DNA from: Siphlonurus alternatus
Lineage: Eukaryota; Arthropoda; Insecta; Ephemeroptera; Siphlonuridae
DNA: 64,000 nt
Direction: 5' to 3'
NCBI GenBank assembly: GCA_949825025.1
Contig: OX463781.1
Location: 35,357,537 to 35,421,536, forward strand
Under the pieces are notes generated by a model. It was not told the DNA's origin. It searched no databases and saw nothing but the letters and a program-made list of their open reading frames with translations. The translations under genes and the position numbers were made by a program. Positions 33,382-47,117 of this stretch are shown here, piece by piece (position 1 is the stretch's first letter; the number at the start of each line of letters is the position of its first letter).

Positions 33382-33497
33382 GTCGTCTCGGAAGATTTCT
33401 CTTTGCGGCCTTGTTAATCACTATATACCGTGAAAATAACACAGAGCAAGGTGATTAACAAAAGGCTGCAAGTGGGAAATTTTTCAAGGCGATGAGT
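33382..33497. mobile_element. Fold-back element, family H copy 2
   Basis: TTTGCGGCCTTGTTAATCA...CACAGAGCAAGG...AAAGGCTGCAAG shares text and order with 9464-9567. Confidence 0.6.
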
Positions 33498-35869
33498 GTA
33501 CATATATCACGGTTCTTTATGTGAAATAAATATAAACAAATGCAAAATAAGGAGGCATTTTTTTATAAAATAAATGTACATGTATTAAGGTTTGGTTTAT
33601 ACCAAACCTGTATTTAGACCTTTATGATCTTCAAGCTCGAGCAGCAGAGGGGGAGAGGGGGGGGGGGGAAATCATGGTATAGGAACAATACCGCCACGAG
33701 CTTTTTTTCATATTATTGATACATACAAATTTACTTAGGTAAGAAAAAAAGTAAACATATTACATTAATTCATAACGGCACATAACATAATATAAGTTAA
33801 GAATTAAAACAATCATCAAGCATAATATACACCGATGAAAAATGTTTATATGGTGGGATCTATTGAATTTATTGTTGCATGTGTACTATTTTTTTTTTTT
33901 TTGACTTTATTTTATTTATTTCACTATTTGAAAACATTTTTTCTAAGATTAATTTTTTTTTATATAATCAGTACATCACTATAAATGAATATATGTTTAA
34001 AAATAATTGAGAATTTTCCTAGATTTGTCCTTGTAAAATCGATATGAAAATTATTTACAAGTTAAATATTTAATTAATTTATTTGATCGTCTTGTATTAA
34101 TTATATCTATTTAGATTAAAAGAAAAAATTATTTTTAATTTTTAGAAAATTATAAAGTATGAATAAATTGAAAACTTGTTGATACTTTAAATAGTATAAT
34201 TGTTGTTTGAGAATATAAAATTAATTCCACGATTTCCACACATTATTACACGCATGACTAACATACATCTCACTAATCTCACTCGATCATGCATCATGCG
34301 CCTTGATCAAAATATCAAATCACTCAAATTTATGCAATAAGTAATATAACCGTATGATACATTTATTAAACATAAGGTCTTCACTACATTATATTATTAT
34401 GTTTACTTAGGTTTTTTCAAGACAGTACTCATCAACCAAAAAAGGTATGTGTTTATTATAATTTACTCATGTATATGCATTTAACATTAAATTTATATAA
34501 TAAAAGTATTCAAATTAAGGAAAATAAACTATTATAAGGTTGTGATAATTTTATTAAAAGAAAAGGATAGGAATAACCAGCAAGGCTTTACCAATCAAAA
34601 GAGTCACAGCAGGTGAAAATCTTGTGGTCACAGCGGTTCACTTGTAACAACTAGTGTAATATAATTATCATCATGGCATCAAGGTCTTATGGTAACTATT
34701 AATTTTCTTTAAACAAAGCAAACAGGTAGTTACGTTAATAAATTTCATTAGACGAAAAAGTCAAGAAAATGATCACCTGATTTAATATCATTTTTATCTG
34801 CTAACGTGATGATTATATTCGTCGTGAACTTTAAGAACAGACTGGGTCATAAAATTTCTATTTAAACTATTGTAAACTGCTGGAAACTTCTTCATGTAAA
34901 TATAGTTACGGAAATTTTTACTACGTTTTTGAACTGCAAATTAATGTTTCTGAACTGGCCGGTTTTTATCAATGTTTTCGTCTCTCAATTGTTCGGCGAA
35001 GTAAAGACAGTTGGTAATATTGAGTGCTGTAGTTGTCGATTCGATCATTTGTTTAGAATAGTTGGTATGATGTGCATGATATTTTTTTTATTGCATTTCA
35101 TATTATTTATTGTAAATTTTAATTAATAACGAGGAATTAACGCCTACTGATAGCACTTCATAATTAGTTTAAATTGCTTAAAAGTAGTTCAAGTATTATC
35201 AAACACCTTAAAAACATAAAATTTAATCAATTTTAGCATAAAAAACAAGTTTTACTGATGTTATGTTGTAAAATGCTAACAATGTTATACACTATAATAT
35301 AAAGAATTTATATCAACTTATCGATAAAATGAGTCGAATAGGTTACATAATATATTATTATATGGATAGAAAGCGAGTAAAAAATAATTGCTTTCAAAAT
35401 AGAAATACCAATTCTAGAGTTACAAAATGTTTTAAAATACAAATATATTGTATATATATTACTGAATATATTATGATTATGTATAGAACGAATTATGGAT
35501 AAAAAAATTCAATACCTTTTTGTTATAAATACAATTAATTGCTATATAGAAATAAAAATTCCAACAACAGAAAATTTTATAAAAAAGAAATATTCTCCAA
35601 TTATATACAAAGTTATTTCGAATGTGAATTCAATTTTTTTTATTTTATTTCTGAAACATATTTATATTGGTATTATTAATTACCATGTATTATTCTTTCT
35701 AAAAATTGTTCATTAATTTCCCCAGTCATTTAAATAATGAAAGTGATAGTGTGCATTTTAAAAAAAAATATAAAATTGCATTTACCGGCAATGCTGAACG
35801 TGTATAAAGTGGACAATTACTACAAATGAATATATAATGTATTTTTGTTGACATATGTCTTTTTGAAGA

Positions 35870-35949
<80 letters not shown>

Positions 35950-35956
35950 TGTGTGT

Positions 35957-36214
35957 GATTAATTATTAATAAAATTACCTTGAATGAACTGGGCTGTCAC
36001 CCTCGCTGATAGTTTAACACTTGCACACACATAAACACGTGCACAGTTAAAATATAAAATTACATTAGCACTTTCGGTAACTTTTACACTGTTACCATCA
36101 TCAGATGTTATTTTGACACTGAACTCAACACTTTACGTGAACTCACTTCACTTCAGCGAGGGTGACAGCCCAGTTCATTCAAGATAATTTTATTAATAAT
36201 TACTCACACATATA
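35957..36214. mobile_element. Fold-back element inserted in a (TA)n microsatellite
   Basis: Arms of about 60 bp (TGAACTGGGCTGTCACCCTC...GCTGA and complement). (TA)n lies on both sides (35874-35945 and 36246-36301), which fits insertion into an older TA run. The interior has scattered GTGAACTCA/TGTTACC words, non-coding. Confidence 0.65.
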
Positions 36215-36261
36215 TGATACCTCGCTTGAAATCATCTTTTCCTAATATATATATATATATT

Positions 36262-36299
<38 letters not shown>

Positions 36300-37205
36300 T
36301 TTAAATTTTGAATTTATATATTTTATTTGCATAACAAAACATCTTAATTTTGTGAGCATAAAAAATTTGACAGCACACAAATCAAGGTCCACTACACTAC
36401 ATCCATATAACTGCATGAAAAGAAAATATGCGTACTACGAACACCAGTAATTTAACGTACATCTGTTTGTTTTTGTTTCAGTGCTGTGAACTTATTACGA
36501 TACAAATTTCATAAAAATTCTCTAAATTTACAAAATCATGTCATTAACAGAAACTGTAAATGTGTATTATGAATGTTCAGATGAACGAAATATCGTCTAT
36601 ACGCCGGTAATTTAAATAACAGATTAACAAACAATTTTCCCGCCGCTTGTGAAGATCTCGAGATGGTCTTTTTGCAGAGTGAACCTCAATCATTGAGAGC
36701 ATCGTACGAAACAACGTCAATTCGTTCAAAACTGGATGAAAATTAAACTCTGCACAAAGATTACAATACAATTCCACCATCATTTCATCAAAGTTTTAAT
36801 AATATTACAGTCATTGAATACAAAAAAAAAATATATACATAAATTTTATTATTTTATTTGTAACTTTTTTACTATCTGGAAGTGTGTCTTTAGCTAGTTT
36901 TATTTTACTTTTTACTACGTTAGTGCATTTTATAGTGATTTCTTCAAAATTATTTTTCTGATTTTTTTTTTTTTTTGACGATATAAAAAATTACAACTTT
37001 TTTTTTTATTTTTTATTACATGATATTGTACCAGCCAGGGATATACTCTCCCTATCGGCCGCTACAGAATACATATCGGTTCTTCAAGATTTTAATAAAC
37101 AAAAATTATAAGTTTAACATAACCAATTTGTAAATAAACATAATAATTGATATTTCAGCCATTATATCAGAAACAAAATATACAAAATATAGTGAGACAA
37201 AACAA

Positions 37206-37475
37206 AATTCATGAATAATACTAAGGAAACTACTTATCATACAATAACCACTTGCATGATCATTATATGAAAGATTATTTAGTACTATTATGAACCTTAA
37301 ACCATATTTGCTTTAAACAAAAAAGAAAATTCATGAATAATACTAACGAAACTACTTCTCATACAATCACCACTTTCATGATCATTATATGAAAGATTAT
37401 TTAGTACTATTATGAACTCACAACCATATTTGCTTTAGACAAAAAAGAAAATTCATGAATAATACTTAGGAAACT
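37206..37475. repeat. Tandem repeat, unit 122 bp, 2.2 copies
   Basis: AATTCATGAATAATACT starts at 37206, 37328 and 37450, with GATCATTATATGAAAGATTA in each full unit. AT-rich, non-coding. Confidence 0.75.
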
Positions 37476-37869
37476 AATAACCCTAAGGAATCTTCATTAT
37501 TATTATAATTTAGAAATGTAACATTTATAATTATGTATTACTTAATTTTAAACATAATTACATGTAAATTTTACTTTAATTAAATAATATATAAAAATAA
37601 TTATAAAAATAATGGAAAAATGAAGAAAGATAAATAATATTTACATAATTATTTCAATTTTGAAATTTAATATTTTTAGTTAGGTCCTACTAACTTTTAA
37701 TTTAAACAAAAATACATGTATATTTTTCATTAATCATATAATACATAATGGTAATCAAATATAATAGTAAACAAAGGCGAAAATAAATTATACTTTGCAG
37801 AATTTAGGAGTTCAAAGAGTATTATAGATATTTTTACATTTTTTTTCCTCCTGACATGCACAATTACTG

Positions 37870-38270
37870 TAAAATAGAAAGAAGCCATTCCTTAATTTGT
37901 TTTTTTATCGTACGATTACATTCCAAATCTTTAATTGCCGAAGGCATTTCATTCCAGATACGTGCATGGTATTATATATTTCCATGTTCGATCATGGAAT
38001 CTATTTATACTTTTAGGTGTAATAAGAGGATCTAAAGTATATAAACGAGTATTATGATGATGAATTCTTGGTAATTTAAAAGATTCATCAAAATATTTTT
38101 CATAAATTAAGGAATGTTTTGCTTGAAAGTTCACAGGTAGTATTTTCCAATATTTATACATATTGTTAAACTTTTCACCAAATTTCATGCGTTTCAAAAT
38201 CCTTTTCTGCATTTTAGTTAATTTAGTCATTGCTCCACAGATTCGATAAATTTTTATCAACCTTAGTTAT
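37870..38270 (-). pseudogene. Decayed C-terminal end of a non-LTR reverse transcriptase
   Basis: On the minus strand the frame reads LTKMQKRILKRMKFGEKF, then IHHHNTRLYTLDPLITPKS. After one frameshift near 37970 it continues as WNEMPSAIKDLECN and KEWLLS. That is the same motif order as the retrotransposon tail at 47595-48090, but from a clearly different family. There is no polymerase domain and no start, and the frame is broken, so it is a fossil. Confidence 0.6.
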
Positions 38271-39540
38271 GAATATAAGTAATAAAACTTTCATCTTCTT
38301 TGAATTGCTTTATCATGGTAAATACTAAAAGTTCTAATTTGACAAAAAAATACCAGTTGAGGTATTCATTGTCTTCTTTGGTTTCAAAAATAAAATTGTC
38401 AAGTACTGATCTCAGTTAATCATGGAAACATATTATGTGGTTGCAAGTTCAAACATGATAACTTTACTAAAAATTAAAGTGCAAAATAATTTGCACTAAA
38501 CTATTGTTAAACGTTAATTTTTTGACTAAAAATATTAGACTCTTCACAAAGAACTTTTAGATCAGATTTTAGGTTAGAAAATTTAGTATACTAAAATTAA
38601 TAATAAATTTCATTAAATCTGGTACTGAAACTTTTTAAGCTACAAACAATATCAAGTTAAATATGAATAGTGCTCTATAAGCTCTATGATAGGTCCTTCA
38701 GTTAGAAATTAGAAATATTTATTTGATCGTTAGGCAGTATATACAGTGAGTAAATCACAATACAAACATAGATCTTGTCAATATAATATATAAATAAATA
38801 AATAATATATTTAGATAATAATTAATATATAAATATATAAAAGCCCAAATATGTTTGTCATTTCCAGATTCTTACAAGTTAGATATATTTACATTATTTT
38901 ATTATTTATTATAGATTGAATCACAAATATATATAATAATATATATATATATTTATATTTTTTTTTTCAGTATTTTTGTTTTCAAAATGTTTTTTTTCAT
39001 GCATTCTAATTTTGCAATCGTTTTCATACATTTAAATTGTATTTAATTTTATTTCCATCTCCATCCTTCTAAAAAGAAATATTGGAAAAATATCAATAAA
39101 CAAAAAATGATCAAATTTTTAAAACAGATTGACATTTTTTTTATATGCTTTAATTAAATATAGTTGTATATTGTGTGTATTTTTATTTTTTTAACACTTA
39201 AATAGATTTCATGATTATATAATTATAAAAATTATACATTAAATGGTTGTAATTTATTTATTATAAAATGATTAATGAAATAAAAATAAATAATTTACCC
39301 TAATACATACATGCATGAGAATACATGAATATAGGCAGCAGTGCAATAAATAATTATTTTCAATATAACATTTTTATAAACATGTAGGAACAATAATTCA
39401 TATTTATAAACTTAATTGTTTGAACAGTAATGGTAATAATGCTTAAAATTTAAGAAAACTGCCTTGCTTTATTTTACATGTATTCTTCTATTAAATATTT
39501 AAAGTAACATTTGCTTACACACACTTATAATGAACAAACG

Positions 39541-39841
39541 TGAAATTTTTTATTGCAGAAATGAATAGAGGGCACCAAATTATGCTACTCTGATTTTTTT
39601 CAGATTTTTTTGAGACCCAGGGCTATTTTTAAATAATTATTGAAAGTTCTGTAAGTTAAGTTGGCACCCCTGAATCCTTAATAAAAAGGGTAGGACCGAG
39701 ACGCCTATTGACGCCTCCAGGGGGCGTGGCCGCACTTTCAATAATTATTTAAAAACAGTTCTGGGTTTCAAAAAAATCTGAAAAAATTCAGAGTAGCATA
39801 ATTTAGTACCCTCTATTCATTTCTGCAATAAAAAAATTTCA
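39541..39841. mobile_element. Fold-back element, family A variant with a different centre
   Basis: The arms (ATTGCAGAAATGAATAGAG and complement; CTGATTTTTTTCAGATTTTT) match family A, but the centre is different: TAAGTTGGCACCCCTGAATC, then CGCCTCCAGGGGGCGTGGCC. The same centre occurs at 27246-27343. Confidence 0.65.
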
Positions 39842-41225
39842 TGCATGATGACCATTAAATACCAATATTATTATTATTAAACCACAATTTTAGTGTTACT
39901 AACAATTAAAAACCCTTCCACAACCCTAATTTGTGCATTTCTAGGGCTCATCGGGTATGGAGCGGCCTGAAATATTTTTAATATATTACTCGTATAACTA
40001 AAAATTTAAAATGATTAAATATTTTATTAATTTTCTTGCAAAAGAGTTTGATGATTTATAATGTGAAACTTCTCATTAACAAATAAAAGTTGAGGCAGTA
40101 GACGGCAATCTGTAGCAATAAGAAAAGATATAAGAATTATATTATAAGATATAATATCATGAACGTTTTATTAGAATGCGACTTAAAACTCTAAATTTTC
40201 AGCGGATTTTGTTTACTCCGCGTAGGTAATTTAAAAAATATGTACAACATATTATAATAATTATCATGTCTGCAGTATTAAATTATTATTTATATTATAA
40301 TAATTATATTGACTCACATGCACATACTTTAATCCGTTGTTTTTTCTTCAAAAATTTAACTATTATTTGTTCAGCAACAATTGAACCAATGTTCCCCCAA
40401 TTTGAAATAAATTTCTTCTTTTAGTCACTATTAAGCCTTTTCCTCTTTTAATTTCCTCCTATTTTGCACCATTTCAGAGGAAAAAAGAAGCAAAAAGACA
40501 AAATTACGTCTTCTTTCTTCTTATTCAGTATAAAATTTTAGAAATATTTTCTCGATTTCATCCTCACTTTGAGTGAGGGGGAAATAAGATGCATTTTTGG
40601 GATAAAAAGATTAGGTTTAGACCCCCGTTTAGATGTGTAAAGGTTGAGTTGAAGACGTAATTTTTCAACTAGGGCCGCTTCTTTTATTGGAAATGGACTA
40701 TACATATAATATAGAGCTATCCGTGGATTTTGCAATGAAGGAATGTTTGTTGAGCTTTGAAATTTTGTACCCTGGTAGCTGCGCCTTTTTTTTTTTATCT
40801 TTCTGCTTAGGGTTCTCAAAGCAAAAATTTTATCTGTTTTATATTAGTATTTCAATAATAAATCAAAGTGATACAAAAGTTTTTTGAGTTTTATGTACAT
40901 AATATTTATTTTAGGGGTACGTACTAGACCTTCTGAATACATTGGGGCTATTTTAAAATCAACCAAAACAATCCTCAAAACAATCAACTGTTAAAAATTC
41001 ACCAGACTGCTTAACTGTTTTTTTAAAACCATACGTTTTAAATTGTATACGTACATAATTTTATACTAGAAGAAAATAAAATATTTCTACTTTTTGGTGA
41101 TGTAAAATAATATCTGCTAATTTAATAATATTTATTTTATTCCCCCAATACATGAGGTTTTAAAATGAATGCAAATTTATATGATTGATGAATATATTTT
41201 ACTATATAGTTATTAATGTAGAGAA

Positions 41226-44200
41226 TTACTGAGCAACATAAAAAGTGTTTTTTAAAAGAATATTTCTTACCTGGTAAAAAAAGAAAAAAAAAACACATTT
41301 TTTACTAAATCGCTCCAAATTTAATTACGAATTTTATGAATTTTGCCACTAATTACTTACAAAATATAAAGACTTCGGGGTGAAGGAGCTGAAGAAGTAC
41401 CCGTTGATCTCAAGAGGTATCTTGCAGCGCTCCGACATAATTAACAGGGAATGGTAGTCACCGTTTAGCCTGTTCTGCTGGGCCATCAATGCTGGGAGAA
41501 CTCGAGCAGCGCACGTTTCACTCAACTTCAAACTCTACACAAAGAAAAACAAGTTCACCCATACGGCCACTACTCAATATTTTCTTATGGTAAACTGAAA
41601 ATCTTTTTAAACTATAAAATAAAGGACAAATTAAAGTAAAAGGAAGTTTGCTGATATATAAAAAAGAGCAAATTTGGTGGGTATTTTTGACTAAATATAA
41701 TATTTTCTATTTGTATAGAAGTCATGAGAGTCTCCATTTACAACAATTCTAATCTTCAGTACTGATGAATATCTTAGTAACATTACGGATTTTGTCGTTT
41801 TTTTTTTACAAAAGTTAATTTTATGATTTTTATGATGTCAGGAAGGTTTGCTAAAATTTTCAGAGTGGTGCAGCATCTACTATATTTTTTTTTTTTACCA
41901 GTGACATTAATTGTTTAAGGATTAATCTCACTTAACCTTGAATATCACAACTGGCCCCTTTAATTTTATTAAAACTTGCAGAGGACGTAACACTCGCCAT
42001 CAATAAGTAGCATGTATTTTTTATGTGGATGTGTCAGAACAACTTGTTGAAATTAGGTAGAAGTTTACGATGGAATCTTATATACGGAAACCAGAAATCT
42101 AGCTGTTGTGAGAATATCGTGCTCTTAAAATTTCAAACCATAAGTGATTAAATTTAAGAACATTATCGAATTTTATAATTTAATTCAATTCCTTTTGACA
42201 AAAAAAAAAAAAAAAAAAAAAAAGAGCTTAAGACTTGGCAAAGAAAACATTAATGCAATACTCATTCTCCAACTTTCCTCCATATTTTTTATTTAATATT
42301 AACTGATGCAGGAATGAGGGAGGATATTAGCATCGCTAGAGTAAAATTGCTTTCTCCCAAAGTTAAACTGAATTCATGAAAAATCGGACCAAAGTCACCC
42401 CACCCGTTTAAAATTAAATAAATTACTTAAAGATGGGGGAGGGGAGGGGTTCTTCAAATGAAAACAATCTTAAAACTAGACAGTCGTATTCTTCATTGTT
42501 GCACTAACAATTAAGTTAAGATGATAACAAAAGCAAAGATAAATTTGTGTTTTAGCATACTTGTTAAAATTAGTAACGATATTAAAGCTCTTAATTATTA
42601 CAATTTTTGGTACATTTGAAATTTGAATATAACTTTATATAAAAAGAACAATTTAAAGTCGTAAATCCAACGGTAGCTAAACAAAATCTCGACTTTATTT
42701 TTATTTTTTTTTACGGTCATCCTCGTCCAAGTTCTGTTCCGCTACTAGTAGAGACATGCGCCCTTTTGCATTCTCACTATCCATAAACCTGCACTCCTTT
42801 TACGCTACCACAAAAATATATATTTACATTTGTTTACAACTATTGATGTGTATATTTTATTTTTATATAATTATTTCTTAATACACCACACTTTTATATC
42901 AGGAAACGTGAGCAAATATAGCTCAACTAACTTACATTAATGGCAATATACTATAATGATATTGAATTGAAATTACGATTCATTTAAAATTATCATGGTT
43001 TAATTTAAATAACTATTATACAAAACCATGCACCATTAAAAACAAATATAATAATTAATCTAATGTTTTGTTATCATTAATAAATTTTAAATGCAAATGT
43101 GGCTACTACACTGAGAAAAATAGTTAAAGAGTAACTTTTGAAATCAAAAGTTTAACACTGGTGGATCTATGCCAGCCCCAAATTCTTTTAAAAGTTAAGT
43201 ACTCAAGTACATTGAAATGTACCTTGTATAATATATCAGAAAGTAAAGAGTCAGAAGATAAAATGCTAGCGACTTCGGTGTAGTATTGTATGAGCTGCAA
43301 TGCCTAGAATGTTACTGTTTTAAATATAAAATTCTAAGTAGTAACTCCTTAAAATTGAAAGCAGCGGGCTCTCTATGGCTTTATGTCACAAGTGCTACTT
43401 TGTTAAGCTGTAAACTCTTTAGGTTTTTAAGCGTAATAACATTACTTTAAAAGTAGAATACTACTTTACTTTTTATTGAATGTACTTTTTATTTTTAAGT
43501 ACATAATGGGTAAGATTCAATGTATCAAACCATTATTTTTCAAGAAATATCTACATTACTTATTATAGAGTAAACTATATTATTTTATCTACTTAAGCAA
43601 TAGAAAGCTACCTGTTAATCTTTTTGCTTTCAATGCATGCAATAACTTAACATGTTAAATATTTACTATTTTCATGGCAAATGTGTAGCAACTTAAATCA
43701 TAAATGAATATATTATATATTGTTCAGTTGGATTCATTCATCGACTAACATGAAGTAAAAGCATTAAAGTACTGTTCCAAGTAAACTTCAATGTTTTTGC
43801 TTTGTGTCAATATATAAATTGATCCAACTCCACATTGCTACAAAAAAAGTCACAGTTACAACAGATTTGGAATCGTTATGTTAAAAATAGTAAATATAAA
43901 TAAAGACATAAAAATAATAACTACATCATAACTTAATCAATGAAAAAAATGAATATGATTACAATATACAATTTATTGAAATAAATGGGCATATAGAAAT
44001 AGCATACATAATAAACCTTGCTTATTTAACATAACATCAGAGCAGCGTATTATATGATGTTGCGTGATGTGTTGAAATTACAATTTAATAACTATGAAAA
44101 CATTATCTACACGGAACTTCTATTCTGCAGACGCTGCAGCTCAGTGCACAGGTTTCCTGGAACCTGAAAGTATAACATTAAAATCATGCTTTAAAACATT

Positions 44201-47044
44201 GTCATAGCAATTTCATTCCTATTAAAAATATGGGGCGTGAAAAAATTATGGACATACGTTGCTGCTTCACAAATATTTTTTTTAATGCCGTTGTTTAAAA
44301 GTTTTCCTGTATATAAAACTTTTGTTATGACGAATAAAAAAAAAGGCACATTTTAATTTTCAGTGAATAAAATTATTTGAAAAATTTAAATAATATTCAA
44401 TAATTTCACATAATATTTTCATGGAAATTTCCCCACGCCCCAAACTTTTTTTTTTTTTTTTTTTGCCCATGTAACATTAATCACTAATCAGATTTGCAGA
44501 TTTGTCCATAGGACCGAAGTTGACTTTGCCCATGACCCGGGAGGGGGGTGGGTATTTTTTTTTCACTTTACCAAAAGTTTGTCGTCCTGAATCGAGATAG
44601 TAATAAAAAAAAAATATTGAGGAGGGGTGGGAAAAATTTCCCCCCACCCCATTTTTTTTTTTTTTTTGCTCACGAAACAATAATCTCTAATCAGATTTAC
44701 AGATATGCCCATAGGACCGAAGTTGACTTTGCCCATGACCCGGGAGGGGGAGGGGGGTATTTTTTTTCACTTCACCGTCCCTTCGTCGTCCACAATCAAG
44801 ATAGTGAAAAAAAATATTTTTTGGGGGGTTGGGGAAATTGGGGGGGGGGGTCACCCTTCCCGGATTTTATTTTTGCCCATGCGAACCGAATCACCGATCA
44901 GATTTGCAAAGTTGCCCATAGGGCCGAAGTTGGGTTTGCCCACATATGTAGTATGTAGTGGCAATTGTAGTAACGTGGAAATTAAAACAAAAATAATACT
45001 TAGCAACTATAAAACAAAACTTTAAAAAAGGGTTTGATTCCGATGCTAGCATACTTACAGTTTTATCATCAGATGATCCCCTCCGGGAGTTGGATGCCAT
45101 GCTGTCTTCGGTAAAAAAAAAATTGAACTTTCAAACACATTATTTTAATGCAAATATGACATAAATCACTAAACTTTATGACACAACAGATAAATAATTA
45201 ATGGATTTAACTAAAAATCTTTAGTTCAAAAAGATAGTACTAAAGATGACTTCGATGTTTGTAGATAACTTGTCGAATATAAATGGCAGCAAACACGGCA
45301 AGCAAAGATAGATGAACGACTGACCAACTGTCATCGCTGTGCGCATGTGGTGCGCATGCGCTATGTAAGTAAGAATTCCGTAACTTTAAATATTATGCTG
45401 TACTCTTTAACTTTTTAAGCATTATACGACTTGATATTTTATGGCGTTATGAAGTAACTTTTACTTATTTGATTCTAATGTTTTTTAATGTTAAAAGCTA
45501 TGAAGCAAAGAGAGTAAGAAACTGTTTAAAAGTTCAAACTGTAAAATGCTATACATCGAGCGCTGTAAGTTAAAAAACAAACAAGAGCAACACATATAAT
45601 GTTAAATACAAAATTATTAGATATTGTAGTATCATTTAGGTCGATACTTTATTATATACTTACATTTATTGAATTTAAATTATTTAACTTAAGTCTCCAG
45701 ATTATGTATTTTATAACTAACTAATAACAGAGTTGAGTCTTAAAGCATTATGTACTTGTTGCATTAAATTTTCTTTAATGTTTTAAAACTTTATAAGTTT
45801 AACCTTTCACCGACCTAAGCAGCGAAAAAGCAGCAAAACTTTAAAATTTTATGTAGAAGACGGTTGCATTTTAAAAATAATTGCTTTGAATATATACCAA
45901 AGTAATTTGAAGCTTTATTTTTTTCCTCAGTGTATTCCTTACCTTATTTTTTATATTCTCGCTTATCCAAAAGAATATGAAAAGTTCGACCAGAAAGTAG
46001 ACGTTGACAATACCCTGTTTTACGGCGTCTTTGAAGCTCTGATCCTTTAACAGAGACACAAACCATTTTTCAAGTTGCTTGTAAGCAGCTTGGATAACAT
46101 CATTATGTAAAAAATAGAAGAGCTAGGCCGATGGCAGCAATTTTAATATATTAAGTTCCTTCGTTTTTCAAACCAACATTAACAAAATTATTGAAAAAAA
46201 GGAGTGAAGTATATAATATATAAAGCAAATTTAATATAAAACTCAAAAGTTTCCAACTTAAGTTTTTTAATTAATTAAAATTTCTATACGACATCTGCCT
46301 GCTTGCTACATTGTGCAAAAGTATGACTGCTTATTATCACGTTAACAAAACATAATATATAACAAACGTAACATTAAGTCATGTACAGCAATAACAATTA
46401 TTAATTCAACTATGTCTAAAGGCTGATTCAGATGGCAACAACGGCGATGCGACGCGATTTTAATTTGGAGTAAAAGCTGTGAAATCCTATGCGGCGGCGA
46501 ATTTGCCGGGAATCGCGTTAATTACGTTATTCTTTTTCTTTAAATCACCAAATATAGCCGCCAATAGATTTTACAGCAAGTACGCATTATTCTCATCGCG
46601 TCGCATGATAAAAATCAACATGTGAATCCATCTTAACCTGGCACAAAAAATCTGTATCAAAATTATAATTAATTTATATATACTTACTGAGAAAAAAAAA
46701 ATTGCAGTTTCTAGGACAATGAATCCAAAAGCACGCACCACCTTTGTTAGTAGCTGCTTCGAAAAAATATTGTTGAATTGATCAACCAGGCTGGAAAAGT
46801 AATTGTTATTGGTCTCAGGTATTAAAAGTTGTAACATGAGATTTTTTATTTTGCTTATTTATAATAGCCGCGATTCATAAAGAGGATTATCCAGGTTTCT
46901 CATTTACCATGTTTAATGTCATTGAATTAGGCTGGCGCTAACTGCGGTTCGTGATAAAGCTGGATAAAGCTTTTGTGACTCGCTCCAATATACTTTTAGT
47001 ACGGTACAAAAAGAAGAGAATTTTCAATTTAGAGAGGGGGCAAG

Positions 47045-47117
<73 letters not shown>

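Larger units (their letters stand above)
32750..41220. other. Gene-free AT-rich stretch left of the odorant receptor
   Basis: Apart from the listed fold-backs (33382, 35957, 39541), the 122-bp tandem repeat and the reverse-transcriptase relic, I see only AT-rich unique DNA. 33500-35870 and 38300-39530 hold nothing recognisable. The 93-codon minus-strand frame at 40538-40819 has no motif. Confidence 0.55.
43108..45934. mobile_element. Possible 2.8-kb element with CACTGAG ends and TA duplication, in odorant-receptor intron 3
   Basis: TA-CACTGAGAAAAA at 43108 and the complementary TTTTTTCCTCAGTG-TA near 45932 could be short terminal inverted repeats with a TA target duplication. Between them lie repeated words of the type GTAACTTTT/AAAAGTTA, a 203-bp tandem repeat, and the candidate promoter and micro-gene. 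The right end falls next to the receptor exon 3 donor (45937-45942). Only about a dozen terminal bases match, so chance is possible. Confidence 0.3.

Noticed and set aside
36200..36450. Repeat pattern considered as a CRISPR-like array, and the same for 55673-55729
   Set aside because: Eukaryotic context, no spacers of uniform length; these are microsatellites or slippage units in a fold-back.
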